Source of the DNA: Bryoerythrophyllum caledonicum | Lineage: Eukaryota; Streptophyta; Bryopsida; Pottiales; Pottiaceae | Direction: 5' to 3' | Length of the DNA stretch: 64,000 nt | Assembly: GCA_963971425.1 (NCBI GenBank) | Contig: OZ020517.1 | Location: 19,850,462-19,914,461 of the forward strand | Shown here: positions 32,017 to 43,200 of the stretch, piece by piece | Numbering within the stretch: position 1 is the stretch's first letter | Layout: each line of letters opens with the position of its first letter | Position numbers and translations under genes: made by a program | Notes under the pieces: model-generated | What the model was told of the DNA's origin: nothing | Database searches by the model: none | Seen by the model: only the letters and a program-made list of their open reading frames with translations

Positions 32017-34377
32017 CTATTCCGCAATGGGCGTCTGCAAGGTGCCACCCTCATACGAAACACTGGAGATCGAGACGGTGGATGTGGTCGAATCTTGGGA
32101 TGATCCCACCAGCGCACCTGCATCGACATCACCGGATTCATTTGACGGCCATGGAGATAACGACGGCCTATTGACTGCCAAGAATCCGATCTCCGTGTAA
32201 AGGGCCTTGGGTTTGCATCCGGGTAAAGGCGGCAAGGACATGACCATGTCGTTCTCCGACGGCTGCAGTAACTGCGACACCAGGCGCATGGACGGTCGGT
32301 TCTCGGGGTTGGGATTGCAGCACAGAAGCCCCAAGTGCATCAGATTTCTTACCATCAGCTTCTTCCCTTCATTAGGGGACCCATCTGGAGCTGCACCAGC
32401 TTCGGAAGGGAGTGTAACTGCATCCTGCACATGATCATTCGTGATCAAAGCACTTGCGTTCTCTTGTATCTCCAACTCCTTAGATGAATTAGCATCTAAA
32501 GATGATGCTCCTGCCTTCAATCTAGAATCCGCTACTTGTAGAATATCGCCGGCCTCGTGTGCTCGCCATACTCTGTCCACCAACACACCTGCTTCGCCGC
32601 GCTCGATGGCGCTCATTTCCAAGGCGCGCTTCCCACACATCACTTCCAGCACCAGCACGCCAAAGCCGTAAACATCCGACTCCTTGGTGGCTTTCCATGT
32701 GCTGGGCATCTCCGGGGCAATGTACCCGAACGTGCCGGCCATCGCCGTGGTCTTCTCCATCTTCTGGTGATCAATCAGCCGGGCGAGCCCAAAATCTCCC
32801 AAATACGCATTCCAATCGCCGTCCAACAGGACATTGCTAGACTTGATGTCGCGATGCAACACGCACTTCTCGCATTCCTCATGCAGGTAAAAGAGCGCTG
32901 CGGCCACCCCGCTGAGAATCGAGCGCCGCAGATCCAACGTCAGCACGGTTTTCCCGCCCTCGTTCCATGATCCCCTTTTCCAAAACAGCCAATTGTCTAA
33001 ACTACCGTTGCACATGAAGTCGTACACGAGCAGCAACTGCTCTTCCTCGTGGCACCATCCGCGGAGCCGCACCAGGTTCCGGTGACGGATGTGGCTCAGG
33101 CTGGCCACTTCCGCTTGGAAGCTCTCCTTCTCGTGCCGACCCTCCATCCTCATCCTCTTTACCGCAACCCGAGCACCTGAAGGTAGCCTCCCGCTGTAGA
33201 CCGCTCCGAAACCGCCGCTTCCCAGGAACTCGCTCTTGTGGAAGTTCTTCGTTGCCTTGCCGAGCTCTTTGTACTTGAACATCCTAGGCACAAGGTCCTG
33301 ATCCACGAGACTGCCTTGGTCATTGTATCTTCTCCTTAGTGAGATTCTTCTTCTAGACATGATCGCAATGAAGATACCAGCCGCAACCAAAACTGCTCCG
33401 ATGGAGACCAACGCAGAAAGAATGGCAGTATACTTCCTAGACCAAGACGCAGGAGCCACCAAATCCGGTTCAACCGCATCTGGCAAGCCAGAGCTGTTGA
33501 AACTCCAGGATTGAATCGTGTGAATTTCAAACACACCTCCTGTCGCCGAAGAGAAGCCCACGTACATGTACTCGTCCATGAGATCAGACAAGGAGAGATT
33601 CGCCGCAATCAGTGGCTGTGGCGGCTTAGCAAGGCTGGTGTTACCGTACAGCGAGCCTCGGACGAAGGACACATGCAGCTGTTCCAGAGCACTGTCATAG
33701 TCAATCCATGCCGAGTAGTAGCTACCGTTGGCGAGGTACGTGCAGTTCGTGACGCTAGCCCCATCGTCGGGGCACAGGTTGTGGGACCACGAAGACCTCA
33801 TGCTGTTGATGTTGACACCGACATGGCTGTCGCTGGAGTCGTTGTATCCGGGATTCAGGAACGTGTCAAACTCCACCGCGAAGAGGCGATTCGAAGGCAA
33901 GCCGTCGTTCTTCGATTCCAGAAGGCACAACGACCCGCCCGCGTTTTCTCCCGTTTCCGAGGTGCTGGCGTTGCTCCTGACAAACGTGAAGGCCATTCCG
34001 TCTCCATGGATGACTCCACCCGTGACGGCGTTTATGAAACTCGGGCCCGTGATACGAAAACTGAAGGCAGTGTTGAACGAGGCCACTGCTCCTGACGGCG
34101 AGTCCTTCATCCTCACCCTGTCCCTGTACAACAGCCTCCCACATTTGGATGTTGACGGTGAATCTGAATAGTCCGTCGTATTAATCGAGTTCATCGCGAA
34201 CGAAGCGTTGCCCGCGTCGTGCTTGACATCGTCGATCATCAGGAAGCCCTCAGACGTGGTGAAGTGGCTGAAGCTGAAGCTGGTGTTTTGAGCTTCGACA
34301 AGGACAATTATGCGCAGGAAAATCTGGAGCAGACCAGCACTCGGTACCACATGAAAATTTTGCAGCTTAGCCATCAT
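32017..34377 (-). CDS. L-type lectin-domain receptor kinase (LecRK)
   Basis: This is an intact, intronless 786-residue frame. Residues 1-29 are a signal peptide. Residues about 32-295 are a legume-type lectin domain, with the metal/sugar loop 'VEFDTFLN' at 168-175 followed by 'HVGVNINS'. About 316-340 is one membrane span followed by basic residues. About 384-705 is a kinase domain: glycine loop GSGGFG 386-391, Lys 407, HRD 508-510 with Lys 512 and Asn 515, DFG 528-530, and 'GTFGYIAPE' 548-556. All catalytic residues are present, so it should be an active RD kinase at the plasma membrane. In flowering plants this family senses extracellular ligands in defence and stress; the ligand here is unknown. 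An extra, Ser/Glu/Ala-rich insert at about 622-672 interrupts the C-lobe. A Ser/Thr-rich tail follows from 705. There is no neighbouring gene within 1 kb. The start is the first of two adjacent Met codons, directly before the hydrophobic leader. Confidence 0.95.
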   Translation of the reverse strand: MMAKLQNFHVVPSAGLLQIFLRIIVLVEAQNTSFSFSHFTTSEGFLMIDDVKHDAGNASFAMNSINTTDYSDSPSTSKCGRLLYRDRVRMKDSPSGAVASFNTAFSFRITGPSFINAVTGGVIHGDGMAFTFVRSNASTSETGENAGGSLCLLESKNDGLPSNRLFAVEFDTFLNPGYNDSSDSHVGVNINSMRSSWSHNLCPDDGASVTNCTYLANGSYYSAWIDYDSALEQLHVSFVRGSLYGNTSLAKPPQPLIAANLSLSDLMDEYMYVGFSSATGGVFEIHTIQSWSFNSSGLPDAVEPDLVAPASWSRKYTAILSALVSIGAVLVAAGIFIAIMSRRRISLRRRYNDQGSLVDQDLVPRMFKYKELGKATKNFHKSEFLGSGGFGAVYSGRLPSGARVAVKRMRMEGRHEKESFQAEVASLSHIRHRNLVRLRGWCHEEEQLLLVYDFMCNGSLDNWLFWKRGSWNEGGKTVLTLDLRRSILSGVAAALFYLHEECEKCVLHRDIKSSNVLLDGDWNAYLGDFGLARLIDHQKMEKTTAMAGTFGYIAPEMPSTWKATKESDVYGFGVLVLEVMCGKRALEMSAIERGEAGVLVDRVWRAHEAGDILQVADSRLKAGASSLDANSSKELEIQENASALITNDHVQDAVTLPSEAGAAPDGSPNEGKKLMVRNLMHLGLLCCNPNPENRPSMRLVSQLLQPSENDMVMSLPPLPGCKPKALYTEIGFLAVNRPSLSPWPSNESGDVDAGALVGSSQDSTTSTVSISSVSYEGGTLQTPIAE

Positions 34378-35584
34378 GAACTTAGATCATCAGAGTATGC
34401 TATGGACTAAGGCAACCTTGATGCGGATGTTGTTTGTAACTTCGGAAACAACTCCTGCTAATGTGAAATAACTTGAATTCTCTTCTTAGTCTAGACCATA
34501 AATTCACATTCTGAGCGTCGTATTTGGTGTTTTATTCCAAACAGAAGTAGTTAACCAGAAAATTATAATAAATTGGGTCACAAATGATAAATGACTTCAA
34601 CCTCTGAAGGACGATAACTATGAAACGATAATAAAAAAATGTGAGTAAAACTTGGTGGCGTGAAATCATTAATTTAAGAAGTATGAGTTTTTTATTAGTC
34701 TTATTTCAATGATTGTCATGTATTTACTCAAGGCAGCCACAAAAAATGACTTACAACCCACTTGAGGTAAAGATCTTGATGAGGATAATGTTGAGCGTCT
34801 CAAATCTAACAATGAAGGACGTGTATAGAAAAAAATATATACGATTAAATGAAGTTGTTCAATTAGAATTTTAAAATTCAATTGAAGAGATATGATTTAT
34901 TTTTTTTAATTAGAACCCACACATATGCACAGTACAATGCATTAAATATATAACCGCTTAGCCAAATACAATTTGAAGAATTTAAATATATGACAAATTT
35001 TCGAAGTAGAGTAACTTAAAGCACTGAACTTCATAATTCCACTTCTTAAATACACTTCTAATCATATGATATTTGTTGCATTTGATGTCATAAAGGAAAT
35101 TTATAGTCATTTTTGAGGAATTTGATAATCCCTAAGTATAAAATGTGACTGTAACTAATGAGCTACTTGAAAAATTTACAGAAAAAATTTCAATGTTACA
35201 AATCAATATGTATATCTATTTTTCTCTTTTAGATCTCATTTCGATAACGTGTACGACATCGTATCATCTACAACATGACATGACTCGGTTCCGAGTTATT
35301 AATAAAAACAGATTGGATATTTTTAAAATGTGAAGCCTGGAATCACAATGACTTTTATTCCTGGCCGTACAACAAACTTGATTCCACCACTTTCACAATT
35401 ATGATAGATAAAGTGTGGTTCTCCACTCATCAATTTTGACATTGTGACAAGATCTAGAGTTGCCTTCCTATGGAACCAGCTTCCTTGAACCGCCAAGGTA
35501 CATGATTTTTAGAAAGGTTACAAGCACCTTTCTAATAAGAACCATCGCTGAAATACTCGGAAATTTCTTACCGTGTACAGTGGG
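34378..35584. other. AT-rich upstream region of the receptor-kinase gene
   Basis: It is AT-rich and I recognise no gene or repeat. The kinase gene's promoter should lie here, reading leftwards, but I cannot point to a convincing TATA box. Confidence 0.4.
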
Positions 35585-38168
35585 GGCAACTTTGACGCCC
35601 TCCCATGGGTTGAAAATTTGTTATTTTACCATGAAATATTAGACACAAGTTCATTTCTATGTTGATTACATGCGTATCAAATTTCAAGGCCAGGCAATTG
35701 ATACAAAAAAGATATTCAAGATTTACCAACAAGGGGTAGCTGTAAGTAAAGTTTCACAGCTGCCAACTTTGACACCCTCCCAAGGATTGAAGAATAATTT
35801 TTTGCCCATGAAATTTTTGGAGTAAAACCATATTTATGTTGATTACACATGTGAAAAAATCAAAGTCCAAAAGATCCACACAAAAAATAATATCTCAAAT
35901 CTACCAACATGTGTAGGTGTGAGAAACAAAGGGGATAACTATTTCACTACTTCCAACTTTAACACCTTCCATAGGGCTGAGAATTTGTTATTTCAACATG
36001 AAATTTTTGTCACAAGATCATTTTTATGTTAGTAACATGTGTGAAAATTTCAAGGCCAAAAGATACATACAAAAATAGGTATGCAAACTATACTAACATG
36101 TGTAACTAGAATAAACAAATTAAGGAATTGGTGAAAATGTTGAAATATCTTTCACACCTCATGCGTTCTCATTAAACTTATCCATGTGAAACAATGCCTA
36201 CATGTTAACGCTTCTAAAAAAAACATCTAAATGTAAAAGTATGGAGTTGTCTCATCAAAAAGAATCCACTTGCATGATACATGCATGACGAAGTTTCCCC
36301 CTCTAAATATTAGCTGAGCACTATTATGTGAAGGGAATGTTGTGTGTGATTTGTGATAATTGAATGTTGGAGTAATGGTAATTGAATGTTGGAGTAATGG
36401 TGAGAGCAGAGAGAAAAAGTGTATTACGTGTGAGGCATGAAGTGAGTGATGTGATGCACGAGTGTTAGGTACATGGATAAAGTCATGCTTGGACTAAGTG
36501 ATGTGATGATGTGGTTATGCTTGGACTGATTATGTGGTTATGTTATTTGAATTGATTGTGCTTGAACTGAATATGCTTAAAGTGATTATATTTGGATTGA
36601 TTGTGTTTGGATTGAGTGTGTTTGAAATTGTTAATGGAAATTTAAGATTTTACTAGCCATATACAAGAAAGTCCATGATGGCGATTTCAGATTAAATTTG
36701 TGCACGTATAATAGATATGAGTGAGGGAGTACCAGAGTTGAGTTCATATTGCAGCCATTATCGAAGTTCATATTAGAACACTTCAGAGGTTGGTGAAAAA
36801 GTTTAGAAACGAGGCGCAACCTTGCGGTGGAAGTCACACTTAGTGATAGAGATGTTCGTAGTATTTTGCATTACTCAAAAAATCATCGTCACGCGTCTGT
36901 ATTAGGAATTACCAGTATATGTCGTACTCAGTTGTGTAAACGTACCATTCACAGGCTCTTACTTAGAAGTGGCATTTTCAGTTGAATTGCTGTCAAAATA
37001 CCTTTTTTGACACCTAGTCTCATATCTCAAAGGCTCGCTTTTGCTCAGAAGTACCGTGGATGGAGCGCAGAAGATTGGAAGTGTATTGTTTAGACAGGTG
37101 AAACTACCTTTGAAATTGGGAAAAACTCTAGACAAATTCATGTTTCGAGCACTACATATGAGCGTTATTCATTAAGTTGCATAGTTCCTACTTTTAAAAG
37201 TGGACGGACATCCTTGATGATTTGGGGCGCATTTGTTGGAGGGCAAAGTCAGAACTTGTTTTCATGCCTAAAAATCGACGTTCTATATAGGATTTTGTGG
37301 AAGTGGTTTACAGAGGGGAATTATTTCATCTCATGGGTAAAGTTCTACATGTAGTGCTCGTGGAAGAGGGAGCATCCTTCCATTGTAGCTAAATATGTGA
37401 AGAATAGAGACAAATGCACATTCTTGAGAAACTCAATCGGCCTACAAATTCTCCCAATCTTAATCTAATTGAGAACCTCTAGAAGATTCTAAAAGATGTT
37501 GTGGAATGTGGCAAGGCATGTCCTAGAAACATAGATGCATTAAAAGTAGTTCTTGAAAGTGAGTGGAAGTTAGTCACTGATAAAAAGCTCTTCAATTATG
37601 TCAATATGCCCTCTAGGTTACAAGCACTGGTTGATGCTAATGGAGGACAAATAGGTTGGTAGATTTTGAATAATTCTTCTTGTACATATCTTTTGGCCTT
37701 GAAAATCTTCACACATGTTACCAACATAACAGTGATCTTGTGTCAAAAATTTCATGTTGAAATAACAAAGTCTTAGCCCTAAGGAGGGTGTCAAAGTTGG
37801 AAGTAGTGAAACGGTTATCCCCTTTGTTTCTCACAACTACACATGTTGGTAGATTCGAGATATTATTTTTTGTGTGGATCTTTTGGACTTTGATTTTTCC
37901 ACTCGTGTAATCAACATAAATATGGTTTCACTCCAAAAATTTCATGGGCAAAAAATTATTCTTCAATCCTTGGGAGGGTGTCAAAGTTGGCAGCTGTGAA
38001 ACTTTACTTACAACTACCCCTTGTTGGTAAATCTTGAATATCTTTTTTGTATCAATCTCCTGGCCTTGAAATTTAATGTACATGTTGTCAACATTGAAGC
38101 GTTCTTATGTCTAAATTTTCATGGTAAATTAACAATTTCTCAGCCCTTGGGAGGGCGTCAAAGTTTCC
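35585..38168. mobile_element. Fossil Tc1-like element with arms of about 0.5 kb made of satellite-like units
   Basis: The left arm (35585-36115) and right arm (about 37680-38168) are inverted copies. Each consists of three units of roughly 175-190 bp anchored by AACTTTGACACCCTCC. The anchor lies at about 35588, 35762 and 35954 (plus) and at 37784, 37975 and 38153 (minus). Between them lies a low-complexity stretch (36440-36620, 'ttggattgattgtgttt' variants) and a decayed transposase. Either a Tc1-type transposon had very long, internally repeated ends, or a satellite-like foldback captured it. Confidence 0.65.
36840..37662 (+). pseudogene. Decayed Tc1-family transposase (second lineage)
   Basis: Fragments in changing frames spell a Tc1-type transposase unlike the one at 5891: 'YSKNHRHAS'-like opening ('ITQKNHRHASVLG'), 'RLAFAQKYRGWSAEDWK', 'GETTFEIGKNSRQIHVSS', 'CIVPTFKSGRTSLMIWGAF' and 'ILI*LRTS' (the NPIE box, shifted), then 'SRLQALVDANGGQIGW'. 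The first catalytic Asp is lost and the second appears as Glu. It is long dead. Confidence 0.75.
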
Positions 38169-38229
38169 AAGAGTGTTGACAATATCCTTGAAATTGCAAA
38201 AACGCCAATTTGGGTATCACCCCATTGCA

Positions 38230-39561
38230 TAGTACCCTCACACAAGTATACGTACTTTTTGCTTTTGTACGTTTCCACACTACACTGCTGCCAACTTTGG
38301 CATCGTCCTTAGGGCTAAACATTTGTCAATTTACCATGAAATTTTTGGCACAAGATCACTTCTATGTTGAAAACATGTGTGCCAAATTTCAAGGCCAGAA
38401 GATTTATACAAAAAAAGATATCCAAGATTTACCAACATGGGGTAGCTATAAGAATAGTTTCACAGCTCCCAACTTTGACACCCTTTCAAGGATTGAAAGA
38501 ATTTTTTTTGCCCATGAAATTTTTAGCATGAGAAAACCTCTATGTTGATTATATTTATGAAAAAATTCAAGTCCAAAAGATCCACACAATTAAAACTACA
38601 TCAAAAGCTAGCAACATGTGTAGTTATGAGAAACATTTCACTCCTAACCGACTTTGACATACTCCCAAGGATTGGATTTTTGGGTATTTTCCCATGAAAT
38701 TTTTGACATGAGACTATCTCTACGTTGATCACATGCGTGCCAAATTTGAAGGCCAAATTATCTACATATCAAAAGATTTTTGAAATCTACCAACATGTAT
38801 AGTTGTGAGAAACATTTCACTGTTGCCAACTTTGACACCCTCCTAAGGATTAAATTTTTTATTTTTTCCCATGATATTCTGGACATAAGACCATATCTAT
38901 GTTGGTTATACATGTGCTCAATTTCAAGTCCAAAAGATCCACAAAAGAAAAGAAACAAATCTAAATCTACCAACATGTGTAATTGTGAGAAACAATCAAC
39001 AAAACCATTTCACTATTGTCAACTTTGGCACCCTCCCTAGGTCGAAAAAATTGTTAATTGACCATGAAATTTTTGGCACAAGATCACCTTCATGTTGATT
39101 AGATGTGTGCCAAAATTCAAGGCCAGAAGATGAATACAATAAACCATCTTCAAAATCTACCAAAATATGTAGCTACGAGAAACAATTTTGAATATCCTTT
39201 TTCCTATTCATCATGTGGCCTTGGAATTGGGCACACTTATTATAAACATAGAGGTGGTCTCGTGCTAAAAATTCCATGGGACAAAAAAATTCTTTCAATC
39301 CTTGGGAGGGTGTCAAAGTTGGTTAGCTGTGAATGGCTCACAACTACACATCTTGGTAGATTTTGAATATCTTGTTCTGTATTCATCATCTGGCCTTGAA
39401 ATCTAGCACACATGTTGTCAACATAAAGATGATCTTGTGCCAATAATGTCATGGTAAATTGACAATTTTTCAGCCCTCAGGAGGGTGCCAAAGTTGGCAG
39501 CAGTGTAGTGTGGAAACGTACAAAATCAAAAAAGTACGTATACTTGTGTGAGGGTACTGTA
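38230..39561. mobile_element. Foldback-type element built from the same ~180-bp units
   Basis: Outer inverted ends TAGTACCCTCACACAAGTAT (38230) and its complement ending GTACTGTA (39561) extend inward for about 75 bp to CACTGCTGCCAACTTTGG. CATTGCA lies directly outside on both sides (38223-38229 and 39562-39568), a candidate 7-bp target duplication. Inside are seven units: five plus (anchors near 38290, 38466, 38645, 38826, 39017) and two minus (39304, 39482). There is no ORF. The terminal sequence matches the MITE at 2947. Confidence 0.7.
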
Positions 39562-39655
39562 CATTGCAGACCTTGCTTGCCATCAACAAATCTTTTAATG
39601 GAGAACATGGAGGACAACATGAGCCTCTGGTCAATGGTTGTTTAGATTATGATCT

Positions 39656-39757
39656 TCGCTAAAAGTGAGTCTCCACACCACAACCAATCTCGCTAAAAGT
39701 GAGTCTCCGCACCACAACCAATCTCGCTAAAAGTGAGTCTCCACACCACAACCAATC
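39656..39757 (+). repeat. Three tandem copies of a 34-bp unit
   Basis: The unit TCGCTAAAAGTGAGTCTCCA... repeats at 39656, 39690 and 39724 with one substitution (CCGCACC for CCACACC). It is non-coding and lies just left of the pogo element. Confidence 0.9.
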
Positions 39758-40263
39758 TTGCTCTTCATAGAGATGATCCGTGCGAAGTAGAAGTGGCAGT
39801 TATGCATTGGATTAACCTCAAGACATCATTAAACAGCAAGTACAGTTGAACCTCTTTAGATGACACTCATCCGGAGCGGAAAAAAATGTAACACTTATCA
39901 AGAGTGTCACTTATCAAAACTATCATTTATAAAAGTTAAAAAAAAACTTATAACACTTATTGAATATATCATTTACTAAAATTTCCAAAAACAAATCATT
40001 ACACTTATCAAATAAAACATTTATAATTTTTTTTAAAATAATCTATAACACTTATAAAAAATACCAATCATAAGCTTGAAAGATAATATTGTCACATTTT
40101 CAAAAAACATTTATAACACATCAAAAAATAAATCTATGACACATATTGAAGGTCACAATTGGAAGACTTTAAACAAAACTTTATGGAAATAAGGGATGAA
40201 AGTACAAATAAACTAAAAATGATATATCAAATAAGCCGACTCAAAAAAAGAATCTATCTTGGT

Positions 40264-43200
40264 CTAGAAAGATTCTTTGACACGCCACATATAAAATTTT
40301 ATGTGAAGCGAGCGAATGTTCTTCACATCTGAGAAAACATTTTCCTGTCGTTGCTCTAAAAATGTCTGCAAGGTCTCAAGAGCACAATGTACAACATTTA
40401 GTCCAACCTATTGTACTACATCTTCACTATTCACCATATCCTCATTTAAATCACATTGTTGATAATCACAGGGTAGTAAATCTATAATATCCTCATTAGT
40501 AGGTTCACAAGGATTGTTCAAATCAAATTCAAACTTGAAATTGATAAACTCCTGACCATCCATGACTTCATCATTTGTAGTCTCAAATGACAACAATATC
40601 GTTTGTTCTAATAAAGCTGCAACTTCAATAACTTCATTCAGACGTCTCGTTTCTTCTCTCTTGCTCTGAATAAGTCCGGAGAGAACACCTGTGTAAATCC
40701 AACAGTTTTAAATTGTTTGAGGTATAACCTCAACACGCCATGCTCTCTCAGCCATAACCGCTGCTTGATAAATATCAATGCTAAAAGTTCTTTCAACCAT
40801 AATATAGCCTATTTGATGTTGTATCACTAACTTCCGGTATTGAGCCTTGAAAGATGCAATAATACCTGCATCCATAAGTTTAAAACGACTAGTGGTATTC
40901 GGTGGCAAGTATACTAACTTTGTTATCCTCAACCGTGAAGCCACATTTGGCACTTGATGACTAGAAAAGTTATCAACAAGTAGAGTTACTTTCTCTTTCC
41001 CTCCCAAAACCATCATTCTCTCAAAATCAAATATAAACCGCTCAAAAATATTAGTAGTCATCCATGCTTTCTTGTTAGCGACCCTGTCATAAACTAGTGG
41101 TTCGTAATTCTCAAAGTTAACCAAAATTAACCTTAAGCGAGCCCACCTAACGAGATTGTTTCCAGGGATTTTTATCGTGCATCAAATTCTTTAAATCTTA
41201 ACAACATTTTGCACTAAATACCTCAGCACATCCCGGAGGATGGCTTTCCCGGTACTTTAGTAACCGGTGACAAGTAACCACAAGTGTTTTAGTTAAACTT
41301 TGTTGAGCGTCAGAGTAGTTTTCCAGTAAGTTTTTACAGTGCCCGGAAAGTCACTGCCCTCTATTTTTGCAATCCAAAGGCCATAATATCCACAATCTAA
41401 TCCTACACCTTGAAAGAGTTGAAAAGGTCGCAGCCAGTTTACCGGTCTTCACAATTTACCGGAAACTTGTTCCGGTAAACCGGTCACGCAAGCCCGGGTT
41501 CCAACTACAACCACACCCAATGAATCAAATAAAGAATATATAAGGTTCACAACAAGTTAGAGCTAAGCAAATCATATGAGTAAGACAACCTTCCACGGGG
41601 ATTGTCGGAACTTGTCCACTATAAGGATAGAAACCCCGGAATTCTCCGGACTCAGGCTTAGCCAAGATCTCTCCCAATCTACGAAGAGGGGCGATATCAC
41701 CCCTCCTCTCCACCAATCCAAACACTTCCTACTTAAGGGAGGCAATCATGAATAACCGTGGCAGATTGGATCCCATCCGGTAAAGTAACTCTTTCGTTCC
41801 TACCGGTGAAGGGTCTGGAGTATAGATCCCGGATCTTACTCCACCTATCTAACCTAGATATCCTATATCCTCGGGAAGTCTCTACTCACACTCAATCACA
41901 TAACATACAACAAGTCACAACCTTGCACACCTAGAAAAGACACACTAGGAAGACTCAACTTTCTTCCAACCTACTCACACAAGCTCAACAAAGATTCTAG
42001 ACACAAGCAATAAAGGCAAGACACGAGCAAATCAACAAAGAGAAGACTACTTAACACAAAAGCCCAAGACTCCTTAAGTACAGAAAGGCTACTAGCTACC
42101 CTCCAAAACTAGATTTCCAAAAGGTGGAAATGGCATCTAGAGCGTGCACTAAAGTCAATAGCTACCCTCCAAAACTAGATCCACAAAAAGACAAAATGGC
42201 ATCTAGATCCTAAAATCAAGGGTAGCCTAGTCACCGGCGGATTACCGATAAACTGGAAGACTCCTGGTCCGAGACCGGTGAACCTTTTCCTTAACAAAAG
42301 TATGTAGCCGGAGAAACCACTCAAGTAGTAGAGATCAGGTGCGCAATGGGGCCCCATCGATATCACTACTCTCACCCTAGTGTTTATATCTAACAACTTT
42401 AACAACATCCCATCAACCGGCGGGATAAATCAACAATAACATATAACAAAAGGCTCAACCGGAAGACCCATCCGGAAGAGTGGAATTATCTGTCGATAGA
42501 TCTCGGGAAGGATTGACCGGAAGATTGAGTTCAAAAACTCAACCATCTTCCTCAAAGTATTCTTCTTTCACAATCCCTTCCCACTTGTTCGGGTCAATCT
42601 TCGAAAGCGTTCGTATTATCGGTGGAGTCATGTTGTCCGGGATGGATGTACTCCTGGATGGATGTACTCCTGGATGTGCCTTGTATTTACAACAATCACC
42701 TATCACAAATTATCGCAACCTCCGGTCCGGCCCGGAAAACTTAACTATACCGGTCAACCGGTGTATTACTCCAGAACACTTTGCTAGAATATGTGGATGT
42801 AGGTGTCTCACATATCTAACGACACACTAACGACAAAAGGTCACATAAAATCATTACAAAGATAAAACTTGGGAGACAAATACTTAGGAAGAGATTTTCC
42901 TGGTTGATTGGGAAGACCAAAAAAATGATAGAAAATTTGGGCAAGAAATAAAGAGGATAGGAGGATGGAAAAAACTTAAGGAAAGACTTGCCACTAGGCT
43001 AAGACAATAGAAAATAATTAATATGACACCAACGTAGACTCACATGTATAAGAAGTCACAATATAGTCTAGATAGAGTCTACTGGGGTATTTTTTCTCAA
43101 GACCGGGGAGGATGTTACCGGAGCTCATCCTGGTAGAAAAAGAGAGAAAAAGACTTACAAACAAAGAAATTTGCACAAACAAAAGAAACCCAACATGGGC

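Noticed and set aside
32207..34171. Plus-strand frames opposite the receptor kinase
   Set aside because: They are fully explained by the codon composition of the minus-strand gene; no domain is seen.
35585..39561. CRISPR-like array
   Set aside because: Units of about 180 bp without spacers, in both orientations, within eukaryotic transposon sequence.
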